From DATATB01 sp036268995 (lineage in GTDB: Bacteria > Planctomycetota > Planctomycetia > Pirellulales > PNKZ01), in NCBI GenBank assembly GCA_036268995.1, contig DATATB010000071.1, positions 1 through 11,540 of the forward strand: a DNA stretch of 11,540 nucleotides, in the 5' to 3' direction. The notes beneath the pieces are model-generated. The model was given only the letters and a program-made list of their open reading frames with translations, was not told the DNA's origin and searched no databases. Positions 1-5,954 of this stretch are shown here, piece by piece. Position 1 is the stretch's first letter, and the number at the start of each line of letters is the position of its first letter. A program made the position numbers and the translations under genes.

Positions 1-197
1 TTCTGCGGCACCGGCTTGGCGTGCGGATGCTCGCTGCTGGGTGGCAGCGAGGAATTGCGGGGCGTCTTGTTCAAACGGGCTTCGAGTTCGGCAATCCGGC
101 GTTCGTAATAGTCGATGACGGCGCGCAACAAAGCTTGAAAATCCGGCGGCAAGGCGGCCAGTTGTTCAGGCGTAATCGGCGGCTCTTGGGACGTCAT
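1..197 (-). CDS. IS66-family transposase (TnpC-type), N-terminal part, runs off window
   Basis: Only about the first 65 codons are present. The protein starts MTSQEPPITPEQLAALPPDF, continues into a helical stretch with IDYYERRIAELEARL (residues about 30-44), and then has LNKTPRNSSLPPSSEHPHAK (44-63). That coiled-coil leader followed by N-S-S-x-P-P-S-S is the hallmark N-terminus of IS66 transposases. The catalytic DDE domain would lie to the left of the window. The start is ATG at 195-197, with AAGGG about 2 nt upstream, a close spacing that suggests weak translation. It moves the IS by DDE chemistry. Whether the full gene is intact cannot be seen here. Confidence 0.85.
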   Translation of the reverse strand, partial: MTSQEPPITPEQLAALPPDFQALLRAVIDYYERRIAELEARLNKTPRNSSLPPSSEHPHAKPVPQ

Positions 198-268
198 GCC
201 CTTAGACTAACCCAAGCATACCCTTGCTAGCGAAGAGCAGTTTTTTGTTCCGACCCGTGAACGGTTAC
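1..268 (-). mobile_element. IS66-family insertion sequence, 5' end only
   Basis: The window opens inside an insertion sequence that reads leftward. The transposase start is at 197. Further out on the minus strand, a sequence beginning GTAACCGTTCACGGG starts at 268. IS66-family elements usually have tips beginning GTAA, so 268 is the proposed outer end. The sequence after it switches at once to a reading frame that resembles an unrelated protein (269-352). IS66 elements normally make 8-bp target duplications, and the predicted one here would be GCCAGCAA (269-276). The other end lies outside the window, so neither the inverted repeat nor the duplication can be confirmed. No tnpA or tnpB is present on this side, consistent with elements that carry only the large transposase. 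Confidence 0.6.
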
Positions 269-352
269 GCCAGCAAGAAATGGGTGCGCAACCAAAGCAA
301 ATGGAAGAGCCCGTATTACTGGGGCGCCTTGGTGCTCATCGGACCAAATTGA
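269..352 (+). pseudogene. C-terminal remnant of a CHAT-domain-like protein, cut by the IS66 element
   Basis: In the frame ending at TGA 350-352, the 27 codons after the proposed IS end read ASKKWVRNQS and then KWKSPYYWGALVLIGPN. The aromatic P-Y-Y-W-G-A-L-V-L-I-G ending is typical of the last strand of CHAT peptidase domains (caspase-like, often fused to TPR repeats), which commonly end in forms like PYYWAAFVLIG. There is no start codon or ribosome site of its own, and upstream the frame enters the IS. The simplest reading is that the IS landed near the 3' end of a CHAT gene whose body lies left of the window. The similarity is short and judged from memory, so another family is possible. Confidence 0.45.
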
Positions 353-454
353 TCGACCCATAATCAATACGGCGACTTCGTGAAGTCGATGATTGGATCT
401 TCGGGGATCGGGCGAACGGTGCCGGCAGCCGGCCGTGGGGCTGTCTGACTGATA

Positions 455-486
455 TGGGATTTCTCTGCATGGTAGGCGAAGTCCCA
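455..486. other. 9-bp hairpin in the leader region of the first GH15 gene
   Basis: TGGGATTTC (455-463) pairs with GAAGTCCCA (478-486) through nine pairs, one of them T-G, around a 14-nt loop. No T-run follows, so it is not a classical terminator. A second palindrome, CGACTTC/GAAGTCG with a 2-nt centre, lies at 373-388. The 353-532 stretch shows no convincing gene on either strand. Confidence 0.3.
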
Positions 487-532
487 CCGCGGCTACCGCG
501 AGCGCCGTGACGTGAATGTCTTGGCACCGTTC

Positions 533-561
533 TTGCTTTCCGATTTCGCCAGCGAGATAAA
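533..561 (+). promoter_or_regulatory. possible sigma70-type promoter for the first GH15 gene
   Basis: TTGCTT (533-538) and GATAAA (556-561) are separated by exactly 17 nt. Three of six -35 bases and four of six -10 bases match consensus. Transcription would begin near 568, leaving a short leader that carries the GGGGAG ribosome site (569-574). The match is weak and this is a candidate only. Confidence 0.3.
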
Positions 562-585
562 GGATTGCGGGGAGTGCCCAAGCCA

Positions 586-2427
586 ATGCGCTACCAACCG
601 ATCGAGAACCACGGCATCGTCGGGAACATGCACAGCGCCGCCCTGGTCGGCCTGGACGGTTCGGTCGATTGGCTCTGCCTGCCGCGCTTCGACTCGCCCA
701 GCGTGTTCGGGGCCATCCTCGATGCCGAAAAAGGAGGGCGCTTTCGGATTGCCCCGGCCGCAGCCGGAGCGCTGCGCCAGAAGCAATACTACTGGCCGGA
801 CACCAACGTCCTGGTGACCCGCTTCCTGCATCCCGACGGGATCGCCGAGATCGACGACTACATGCCGGTCGGGCCCGGGGCCGAGCCGGACGCTCAACTC
901 GTGCGCCGGGTGCGGGTGGTCCGCGGCCAGTTGCCACTGGAGGTAGAGTGCCGGCCGGCGTTCGACTACGCGCGGGCGCGGCACGCCATCACGGTGAACG
1001 CGCACGGTGCCCGCTTCGATGCTCCGGACCTGTCTCTGGGGTTGGCGGCTTCGGTCCCCCTCCGGCCCGACAACGGCGGGGCGGTAGGCGCGTTCACTCT
1101 GGGCGAGGGCCAGAGCGCCACGTTCGTCCTGCGGACGATCGCCGCGGACACTCCTCCCGGCCGCTGTCCCGGGACGGAGGAAGCCGAGGACTGGTTCCGC
1201 GAGACAGTCGCTTACTGGCAGCGGTGGGCGGCCCGCTGCACCTACCGGGGCCGGTGGCGCGAGGTGGTTCTGCGCTCGGCCCTGGCGTTGAAGTTGCTCA
1301 CCTATCAACCAACCGGGGCCATCGTCGCCGCCCCGACCACGAGCCTGCCGGAAGGGATCGGCGGGGTGCGCAACTGGGACTATCGCTATACCTGGATTCG
1401 CGATGCCGCCTTCACGGTGTACGCGTTCCTGCGGGTCGGCTTCACCGAGGAGGCGGCCCGGTTCCGCGACTGGCTGACCGCCCGCTGGAAGGAGCGCGAA
1501 TCGCACTGCGCCGGGCCGCTCCAGCTCATGTACGCCGTGGACGGCCGCTCCGACCTGACCGAGCAGGAGCTGACGCACCTGGACGGCTACGCGGGGTCGA
1601 GGCCGGTTCGGGTCGGCAATGCCGCCCACGGGCAGTTGCAGTTGGACATCTACGGCGAGCTGATGGACGCGGCCTATCTGTCCAACAAGTACGGCACCCC
1701 GATCGGCTACGACTCGTGGCGGCATCTCAGCGACCTGGTCGATTGGGTGGCTAACAACTGGGGCCGGGAAGACGAGGGCGTCTGGGAGGTGCGCGGCGGG
1801 CGACGGCACTTTGTCTACTCGAAGTTCATGTGCTGGGTGGCGCTCGACCGGGGGCTGCGGCTGGCGGACAAGCGATCCTTTCCGGCCGACCGGGCCGGCT
1901 GGCTGCAGGCGCGCGACGCGGTCTACAAGGAGGTGATGGCACGCGGCTGGAGCGAGACGCGCGGGTCGTTCGTGCAGTCCTACGGCTCCGACGCCCTGGA
2001 CGCCTCGGCCTTGCTCATGCCGCTGACCTTCTTCATGGCCCCCAACGACCCACGCATGCTGGCCACGGTGGACGCGATTCGCTCGCCGGCCACCCGCGGC
2101 GGTCTGGCCGCGGACGGGCTGGTCTACCGCTATGACCCGAAGGCCGCACCGGACGGGCTGCCGGGCGAGGAGGGGACCTTCAACATGTGCAGCTTCTGGC
2201 TGGTGGAGGCGCTGACCCGGGCCGGGCGGACCGACCCGGCCCGCCTGGCCGAGGCCCGCCTGTTGTTCGAGCAGATGCTGGGTTACGGCAACCACCTTGG
2301 CCTGTACTCCGAACAGACCGGGCCGAGCGGCGAGGCCTTGGGCAATTTCCCACAGGCCTTCACGCACCTGGCCCTGATCAGCGCCGCCTTCAACCTCGAT
2401 CGCGCCCTCGCCGGCCGGACCGACTGA
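586..2427 (+). CDS. glycoside hydrolase family 15 protein (glucoamylase/trehalase-like)
   Basis: This is an inverting alpha-glucosidase of the GH15 family, which hydrolyses terminal alpha-glucosidic bonds in maltodextrins, glycogen or trehalose. It has 613 residues from ATG 586, near the usual bacterial length of about 600. The N-terminal beta-sandwich region opens with IENHGIVGN and DGSVDWLCLPRFDSP (24-38). The (alpha/alpha)6 barrel begins near 250 and carries NWDYRYTWIRD (263-273), SRPVRVGN (338-345), GVWEVRG with the likely catalytic acid E401, and LYSEQ with the likely catalytic base E576, followed by LGNFPQAFTH. No signal peptide or TM segment is seen, so it is probably cytoplasmic. ATG 586 is preferred over TTG 565 because GGGGAG sits 11 nt upstream and family members start at M-R-Y-x-P-I-E-N/D-H/Y-G. 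Substrate (trehalose or alpha-glucan) cannot be decided from sequence. Confidence 0.93.
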   Translation: MRYQPIENHGIVGNMHSAALVGLDGSVDWLCLPRFDSPSVFGAILDAEKGGRFRIAPAAAGALRQKQYYWPDTNVLVTRFLHPDGIAEIDDYMPVGPGAEPDAQLVRRVRVVRGQLPLEVECRPAFDYARARHAITVNAHGARFDAPDLSLGLAASVPLRPDNGGAVGAFTLGEGQSATFVLRTIAADTPPGRCPGTEEAEDWFRETVAYWQRWAARCTYRGRWREVVLRSALALKLLTYQPTGAIVAAPTTSLPEGIGGVRNWDYRYTWIRDAAFTVYAFLRVGFTEEAARFRDWLTARWKERESHCAGPLQLMYAVDGRSDLTEQELTHLDGYAGSRPVRVGNAAHGQLQLDIYGELMDAAYLSNKYGTPIGYDSWRHLSDLVDWVANNWGREDEGVWEVRGGRRHFVYSKFMCWVALDRGLRLADKRSFPADRAGWLQARDAVYKEVMARGWSETRGSFVQSYGSDALDASALLMPLTFFMAPNDPRMLATVDAIRSPATRGGLAADGLVYRYDPKAAPDGLPGEEGTFNMCSFWLVEALTRAGRTDPARLAEARLLFEQMLGYGNHLGLYSEQTGPSGEALGNFPQAFTHLALISAAFNLDRALAGRTD

Positions 2428-2482
2428 TGCCGCCGAACGCGTAGGACAATTTCAGATTTCGAGCGCGCTAATAGCGTCGGCA

Positions 2483-3472
2483 TCAGACCGTGACCACGAT
2501 CTTGCCGATCTGCTGGTTCGATTCCAGGTAGCGGTGGGCCTCGACGATTTGTTCGAGCGGAAACGTCTTTGCCACCAGCGGCTTGAAACTTCCCTCGGCC
2601 AGTCCGTCGTTCACGAATTTCTTCGCACGTTCCAGACGCTCCGGGACGCCGGTGATCTCCATCATCACGTACCCGCGAACGGTGAGCGACTTGCCTAGCA
2701 CGTCGAACAGGGGAAGCGGCGTCGGCTCCGGGCTCAACGCACCGTAGAGGAAAAGCATTCCCAGCCGGGCCGTCGCCTGTGCGAGTTTGGCAAAGGTCGG
2801 ACCGCCGACCGGATCGAATACCATGTTCGCGCCTTTGCCGCCCGTGATCCCGAGGACCTCCTTTACCAGGTCCTGCTCATCGGTGACGACGACGTGAGCC
2901 GCGCCCGCGTCGAGCAGCGCTTGTCGCTTGGATTTGCCGCGTGTCAGCGCGACAGGAACCGCCCCGACTCGGTTAGCAATCTGGACGGCGGCCAGGCCGA
3001 CGCTGCTCGACGCCGCGGGAATCAGGAGCGTGTCGCCCTTGGTCAGCTTGCCGATGTCGACGAGCGCCCCGTAGGCCGTGACGTACTGCATCCAGACGGC
3101 CGCTGCCTCGACCCACGAGAGCGAGGCGGGATGATGTGCGACGGCATGGGCTGGAACATTTGCGAGCTCGCCGTATAACCCGTAGTCGTTCAGCGAGAAG
3201 CTCGGGATCGTGCTGACGGCTTCGCCGATCTTGAAACCTTGGACGCCTGGCCCGACGGCGGCGACGGTGCCCGCCGCTTCATATCCTAGGCGAGCCGGAA
3301 GCTTGGGCTCTTCGAGGTATTGGCCGCGGCGGAACATCGCTTCTGCGCGGTTCAGCCCCAGTGCCTTGATGCGGATTTGGACCTCACCCTTGACGGGCGG
3401 CGGAACTTCAAGCTCTTCCACCTGGAGGACCTCGGGGCCGCCAACCTGATGAAATCGAATGACGCGCGCCAT
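2483..3472 (-). CDS. zinc-free medium-chain dehydrogenase / quinone oxidoreductase-like protein
   Basis: This 329-residue cytoplasmic MDR-superfamily oxidoreductase has the usual family length. A GroES-like N-terminal domain (about 1-115) includes GLNRAEAMFRRG (39-50) and GYEAAGTVAAVG (63-74). In zinc-type alcohol dehydrogenases that second site is GHExxG, and no cysteine cluster for structural zinc is visible, so it belongs with the quinone-oxidoreductase-like members, although databases often label them zinc-dependent alcohol dehydrogenases. The Rossmann fold has AASSSVGLAAVQIANRVGA (153-171). Basic residues R178, K180, K182 and R183 after the second strand suggest NADPH preference. The start ATG has AAGGAG (3479-3484) 6 nt upstream. 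It is convergent with the GH15 gene (55-nt gap). The substrate is unknown. Confidence 0.9.
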   Translation of the reverse strand: MARVIRFHQVGGPEVLQVEELEVPPPVKGEVQIRIKALGLNRAEAMFRRGQYLEEPKLPARLGYEAAGTVAAVGPGVQGFKIGEAVSTIPSFSLNDYGLYGELANVPAHAVAHHPASLSWVEAAAVWMQYVTAYGALVDIGKLTKGDTLLIPAASSSVGLAAVQIANRVGAVPVALTRGKSKRQALLDAGAAHVVVTDEQDLVKEVLGITGGKGANMVFDPVGGPTFAKLAQATARLGMLFLYGALSPEPTPLPLFDVLGKSLTVRGYVMMEITGVPERLERAKKFVNDGLAEGSFKPLVAKTFPLEQIVEAHRYLESNQQIGKIVVTV

Positions 3473-3612
3473 ATCAATCTCCTTCCAGCGGTGAAGTGAG
3501 CGAGATGGGGACGAACTTCACCGTATTCTATCGGAGTCTGCGATAAACCGCGCATCAGGCCGAAGCCGAGGCCGCTATCGCATGTCCCCCGCTAGTGGCA
3601 TTGCGAATCAGA

Positions 3613-3646
3613 GCCGCTCGCATTGCCCGACAGCGGCGGTTTTTTT
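3613..3646 (+). terminator. intrinsic terminator (first of a tandem pair)
   Basis: GCCGCT (3613-3618) pairs with AGCGGC (3632-3637), with an extra CG/CG pair possible inside the loop, followed by GG and seven T (3640-3646). The polarity is plus-strand only, since no matching A-run lies on the left side. No recognisable plus-strand gene lies between the upstream dehydrogenase (which reads away) and this site, so what it terminates is unclear. Confidence 0.65.
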
Positions 3647-3680
3647 CATGCGCTGCGAGCATGACAAACCTAATAATTCC

Positions 3681-3722
3681 CCCCACCCGGCGCTGTCGAT
3701 AAGCTGGGCGGGGCGTTTTTTT
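3681..3722 (+). terminator. intrinsic terminator (second of a tandem pair)
   Basis: CCCC-A-CCC (3681-3688) pairs with GGG-C-GGGG (3706-3713), with one A/C mismatch. An inner GCT/AGC (3692-3694 with 3702-3704) closes a 7-nt loop. CG and seven T (3716-3722) follow. It has plus-strand polarity and lies about 35 nt after the previous terminator. Confidence 0.65.
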
Positions 3723-4052
3723 GCACGGCCAGAATTTACCCATTCCGCGCTGCCACCCATCGTCCGTTGCCAATGAAGCCAACACAAATCATCGCCGGTA
3801 GACAGTACCTCGCATGCCTCCCCGACCAGCGGCCGTCGCTGGTCATCGCGCTCGAGCCCTCCCGGTCGGTCCTTGACCATTGGGCCTGTCGCGATTTCGA
3901 TGGCCAACGCCGCCTCATTTCCGCCGCCGCGCTCACGGCCCCGGAACAGCAACGACTTGCAGCTTAGCTGCTATTTTCTAGCGTTCCGCTGGGCGCCAGC
4001 TAGAATAAGGCCGCTATCGGTCCGCTGGATTGAAACCTCTGGAGATGCTGCC
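3723..4052. other. noncoding stretch with small hairpins and no convincing gene
   Basis: The short frames here lack ribosome sites and recognisable motifs. A perfect 8-bp stem GACCAGCG/CGCTGGTC with a 5-nt loop sits at 3824-3844 without a T-tail. GCTGG-GCG-CCAGC (3988-4000) forms a second small hairpin directly before TAGAAT (4001-4006). TAGAAT could be a -10 element for the small ORF at 4053, but no -35 box is found at the right distance. Confidence 0.4.
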
Positions 4053-4244
4053 ATGGTTGGCGAAATACCGCCTGGGCAGCGAGAGGAATCGCTGCCAAAC
4101 GTCGTGTACACCGAACTGCGGAAGTTCGAGGCGTTGCTGCTGTCGCGCAAGCATCTCGATCGCGATACGCGTTTCGGAGAACATCCTGCCGTAGTGGATC
4201 GGGTCAGCCAAACCCGCTACGTGCTCCGCGATCCGCGCTGCTAG
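4053..4244 (+). CDS. possible small protein, 63 residues, unknown function
   Basis: I do not recognise this ORF. It begins MVGEIPPGQREESLPNVVYT and contains a charged helical middle with ELRKFEALLLSRKHLDRDTR. Support for coding is a GGAG ribosome site (4041-4044) 8 nt before ATG, a TAGAAT -10-like hexamer about 47 nt upstream, and third-position GC near two thirds, as in neighbouring genes. It has no signal peptide and no TM segment. It is separated from the sulfatase by a 228-nt gap with its own promoter, so it is not obviously part of that operon. It may equally be a chance frame in high-GC DNA. Confidence 0.33.
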   Translation: MVGEIPPGQREESLPNVVYTELRKFEALLLSRKHLDRDTRFGEHPAVVDRVSQTRYVLRDPRC

Positions 4245-4397
4245 TCGTATCCAAAAAGCGCTGCGTTTGCGGCTGCGCTGGCTGCTTGGGGCAGCGCGTA
4301 GTACCAGGAGTCCGTCTGCTTCCAGTGCCAAGCGGAGCCGTGGCCTTGTCGTCGTTTTTTTGCGTGGTCTTCCCCGGAGTTTTCAGCTAGCCGAAAG

Positions 4398-4426
4398 TTG
4401 ACCGAAGCGCGGCCAGAGCCGATATT
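4398..4426 (+). promoter_or_regulatory. sigma70-type promoter for the sulfatase-GH15 operon
   Basis: TTGACC (4398-4403, five of six consensus bases) and GATATT (4421-4426, four of six) are separated by exactly 17 nt. The predicted start near 4433 leaves a leader of about 40 nt before the sulfatase ATG at 4473, which has GAGG at 4464-4467. Confidence 0.5.
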
Positions 4427-4472
4427 GCGCTGACGCGTATTTCGCCGGCTTGTTCGAATCTGCGAGGTCTCG

Positions 4473-5927
4473 ATGCTTCCGCATAGCCGCTGCTCAGCAG
4501 CGCCAGCTCCCCAAAATCTTCCAGGCGATTTACTACATCGAATAGCGACACTAATCATTGCCTCCGCTGCGCCGCTGCTGTCACTATCGGTCGATCATGC
4601 GGCGTATTCTGCTGAAACGGCGCGTAGACCCAACGTTGTAATCATACTTAGCGATGACCAGGCGTATTCCGATTTGGGCTGCTTCGGCGCATCGGACGTC
4701 AAGACGCCGCGGATCGACCGACTGGCTGCCGAAGGCGTGCGGATGACCGAGTTCTACGTCGCCTGGCCGGCCTGCACGCCTTCGCGCGGCAGCATTCTCA
4801 CCGGCCGATACCCGCAGCGAAACGGCCTGTACGATATGATCCGCAACGACGTGGTCGACTACGGCCATCGCATGACAGAAGCCGAATACGCAATCAGCCC
4901 CGAGATGACCCTGGGGCTCGACCAGCGCGAGGTTGTGCTCGCACAGCCGCTAAAACAAGCCGGCTATCGCTGCGGAGCCATCGGCAAATGGGACAGCGGG
5001 CGGGCCAAACGCTTTCTGCCGCTGGCACGTGGGTTCGACTTTTTCTATGGCTTTGCCAACACGGGCATCGACTATTGGACGCACGAGCGCTATGGCATCC
5101 CCTCGATGTTTCGCGGCAACGAGCGGATCAAAGACGAGGGCTATGCCACCGACCTGTTCTGCCGCGAAGCACTGAGCTTCATCCAATCGGCCGGCCGGCA
5201 GCCGTTTTTTCTTTACCTGGCCTTCAACGCGCCGCATGGGGCGTCGAACTTGGACAAGGAGCAAAAAGTCGCGCAGGCCCCGGACGAGTCGCTGACCCAG
5301 TACGCAAACATCGCCTCGCGCGGCCGCCGCTACAAGTGTGCGTGCATTTCGCGAATGGACGAGGCCATCGGCCGGATTCTCGACCGGCTGGAGGCGGAGC
5401 ACCTGGCCGATAACACGCTGGTGATCTTCTGCTCTGACAATGGCGGAGGCGGACGCGGGCGGACCGCGCCGCTGCACGGCAAGAAGAATCAACTCTTCGA
5501 CGGCGGGCTGCGCGTACCGTTTATCGCGCGCTGGCCCGGCAAGATTCCCGCCGGCACGACTCGCGGCGAGTTCGTCACGGCCCTGGAACTCTTTCCGACT
5601 TTGCTGGCCGCAACAGGCACGCCGGCCCCGACCGGCGTCGTGCTCGACGGCTTCGACATGCTGCCGGTTCTCGCAGGCAAACAGCCGACGCCGCGCAAAG
5701 AAATGTTCTGGCAATCGCGCGATGGCAAGGCCGCCCGCTTCGGCTCGTGGAAATGGGTCGACTCGCAGGCCGGCAAGGGCTTGTTCAATCTGGCCGAAGA
5801 CGAAGGCGAGCAGCACGATCGGTCTTCCGAGCAGCCGGCAAAGCTGGCGGATTTGCAAAACCGTTTTGCAAACTGGCGGCGCGCCATGGACGCCTCCGAA
5901 CCGCGTGGGCCGTTTCGCGATTACTAG
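4473..5927 (+). CDS. secreted sulfatase (arylsulfatase A-like, formylglycine type)
   Basis: This enzyme hydrolyses sulfate esters, probably on polysaccharides or small aryl esters, outside the cytoplasm. It has 484 residues. A hydrophobic segment (about 24-40) followed by AYSA-ET suggests a signal peptide cut near 47. RRPNVVIILSDDQ (51-63) supplies metal ligands D61 and D62. CTPSRGSILTGR (101-112) is the sulfatase signature, with C101 to be converted to formylglycine by a maturation enzyme encoded elsewhere. FCSDNGG (319-325) gives the other metal ligands, and GKKNQLFDGGLRVPF (336-350) the conserved lysine. APHG (253-256) matches a catalytic histidine region. The usual GKWHLG is GKWDSG (171-176), replacing a conserved histidine with aspartate. 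GAGG lies 5 nt before ATG. A GH15 gene follows after 27 nt. The substrate is unknown. Confidence 0.93.
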   Translation: MLPHSRCSAAPAPQNLPGDLLHRIATLIIASAAPLLSLSVDHAAYSAETARRPNVVIILSDDQAYSDLGCFGASDVKTPRIDRLAAEGVRMTEFYVAWPACTPSRGSILTGRYPQRNGLYDMIRNDVVDYGHRMTEAEYAISPEMTLGLDQREVVLAQPLKQAGYRCGAIGKWDSGRAKRFLPLARGFDFFYGFANTGIDYWTHERYGIPSMFRGNERIKDEGYATDLFCREALSFIQSAGRQPFFLYLAFNAPHGASNLDKEQKVAQAPDESLTQYANIASRGRRYKCACISRMDEAIGRILDRLEAEHLADNTLVIFCSDNGGGGRGRTAPLHGKKNQLFDGGLRVPFIARWPGKIPAGTTRGEFVTALELFPTLLAATGTPAPTGVVLDGFDMLPVLAGKQPTPRKEMFWQSRDGKAARFGSWKWVDSQAGKGLFNLAEDEGEQHDRSSEQPAKLADLQNRFANWRRAMDASEPRGPFRDY

Positions 5928-5954
5928 GCACGCGGCTTGCAGGGTGCCCCGACC

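Noticed and set aside
493..2367. 624-codon open frame on the minus strand opposite the first GH15 gene
   Set aside because: It is rich in Gly, Pro, Arg, His and Val with no recognisable motif, and lies fully antisense to a gene with clear catalytic motifs. It is a shadow frame caused by high GC.
3824..3844. 8-bp perfect hairpin as a possible terminator or operator
   Set aside because: No T-run follows and no gene boundary is adjacent, so no function can be supported.
3608..3952. 114-codon minus-strand frame and a 64-codon plus-strand frame (ATG 3773) in the intergenic region
   Set aside because: The minus frame crosses both terminator hairpins, and neither frame has a ribosome site or recognisable motif.
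3569..4019. 12-nt word AGGCCGCTATCG at 3569-3580 and again at 4008-4019
   Set aside because: Only two copies, with no shared flanking sequence and no symmetry. Chance repetition in GC-rich DNA is likely.
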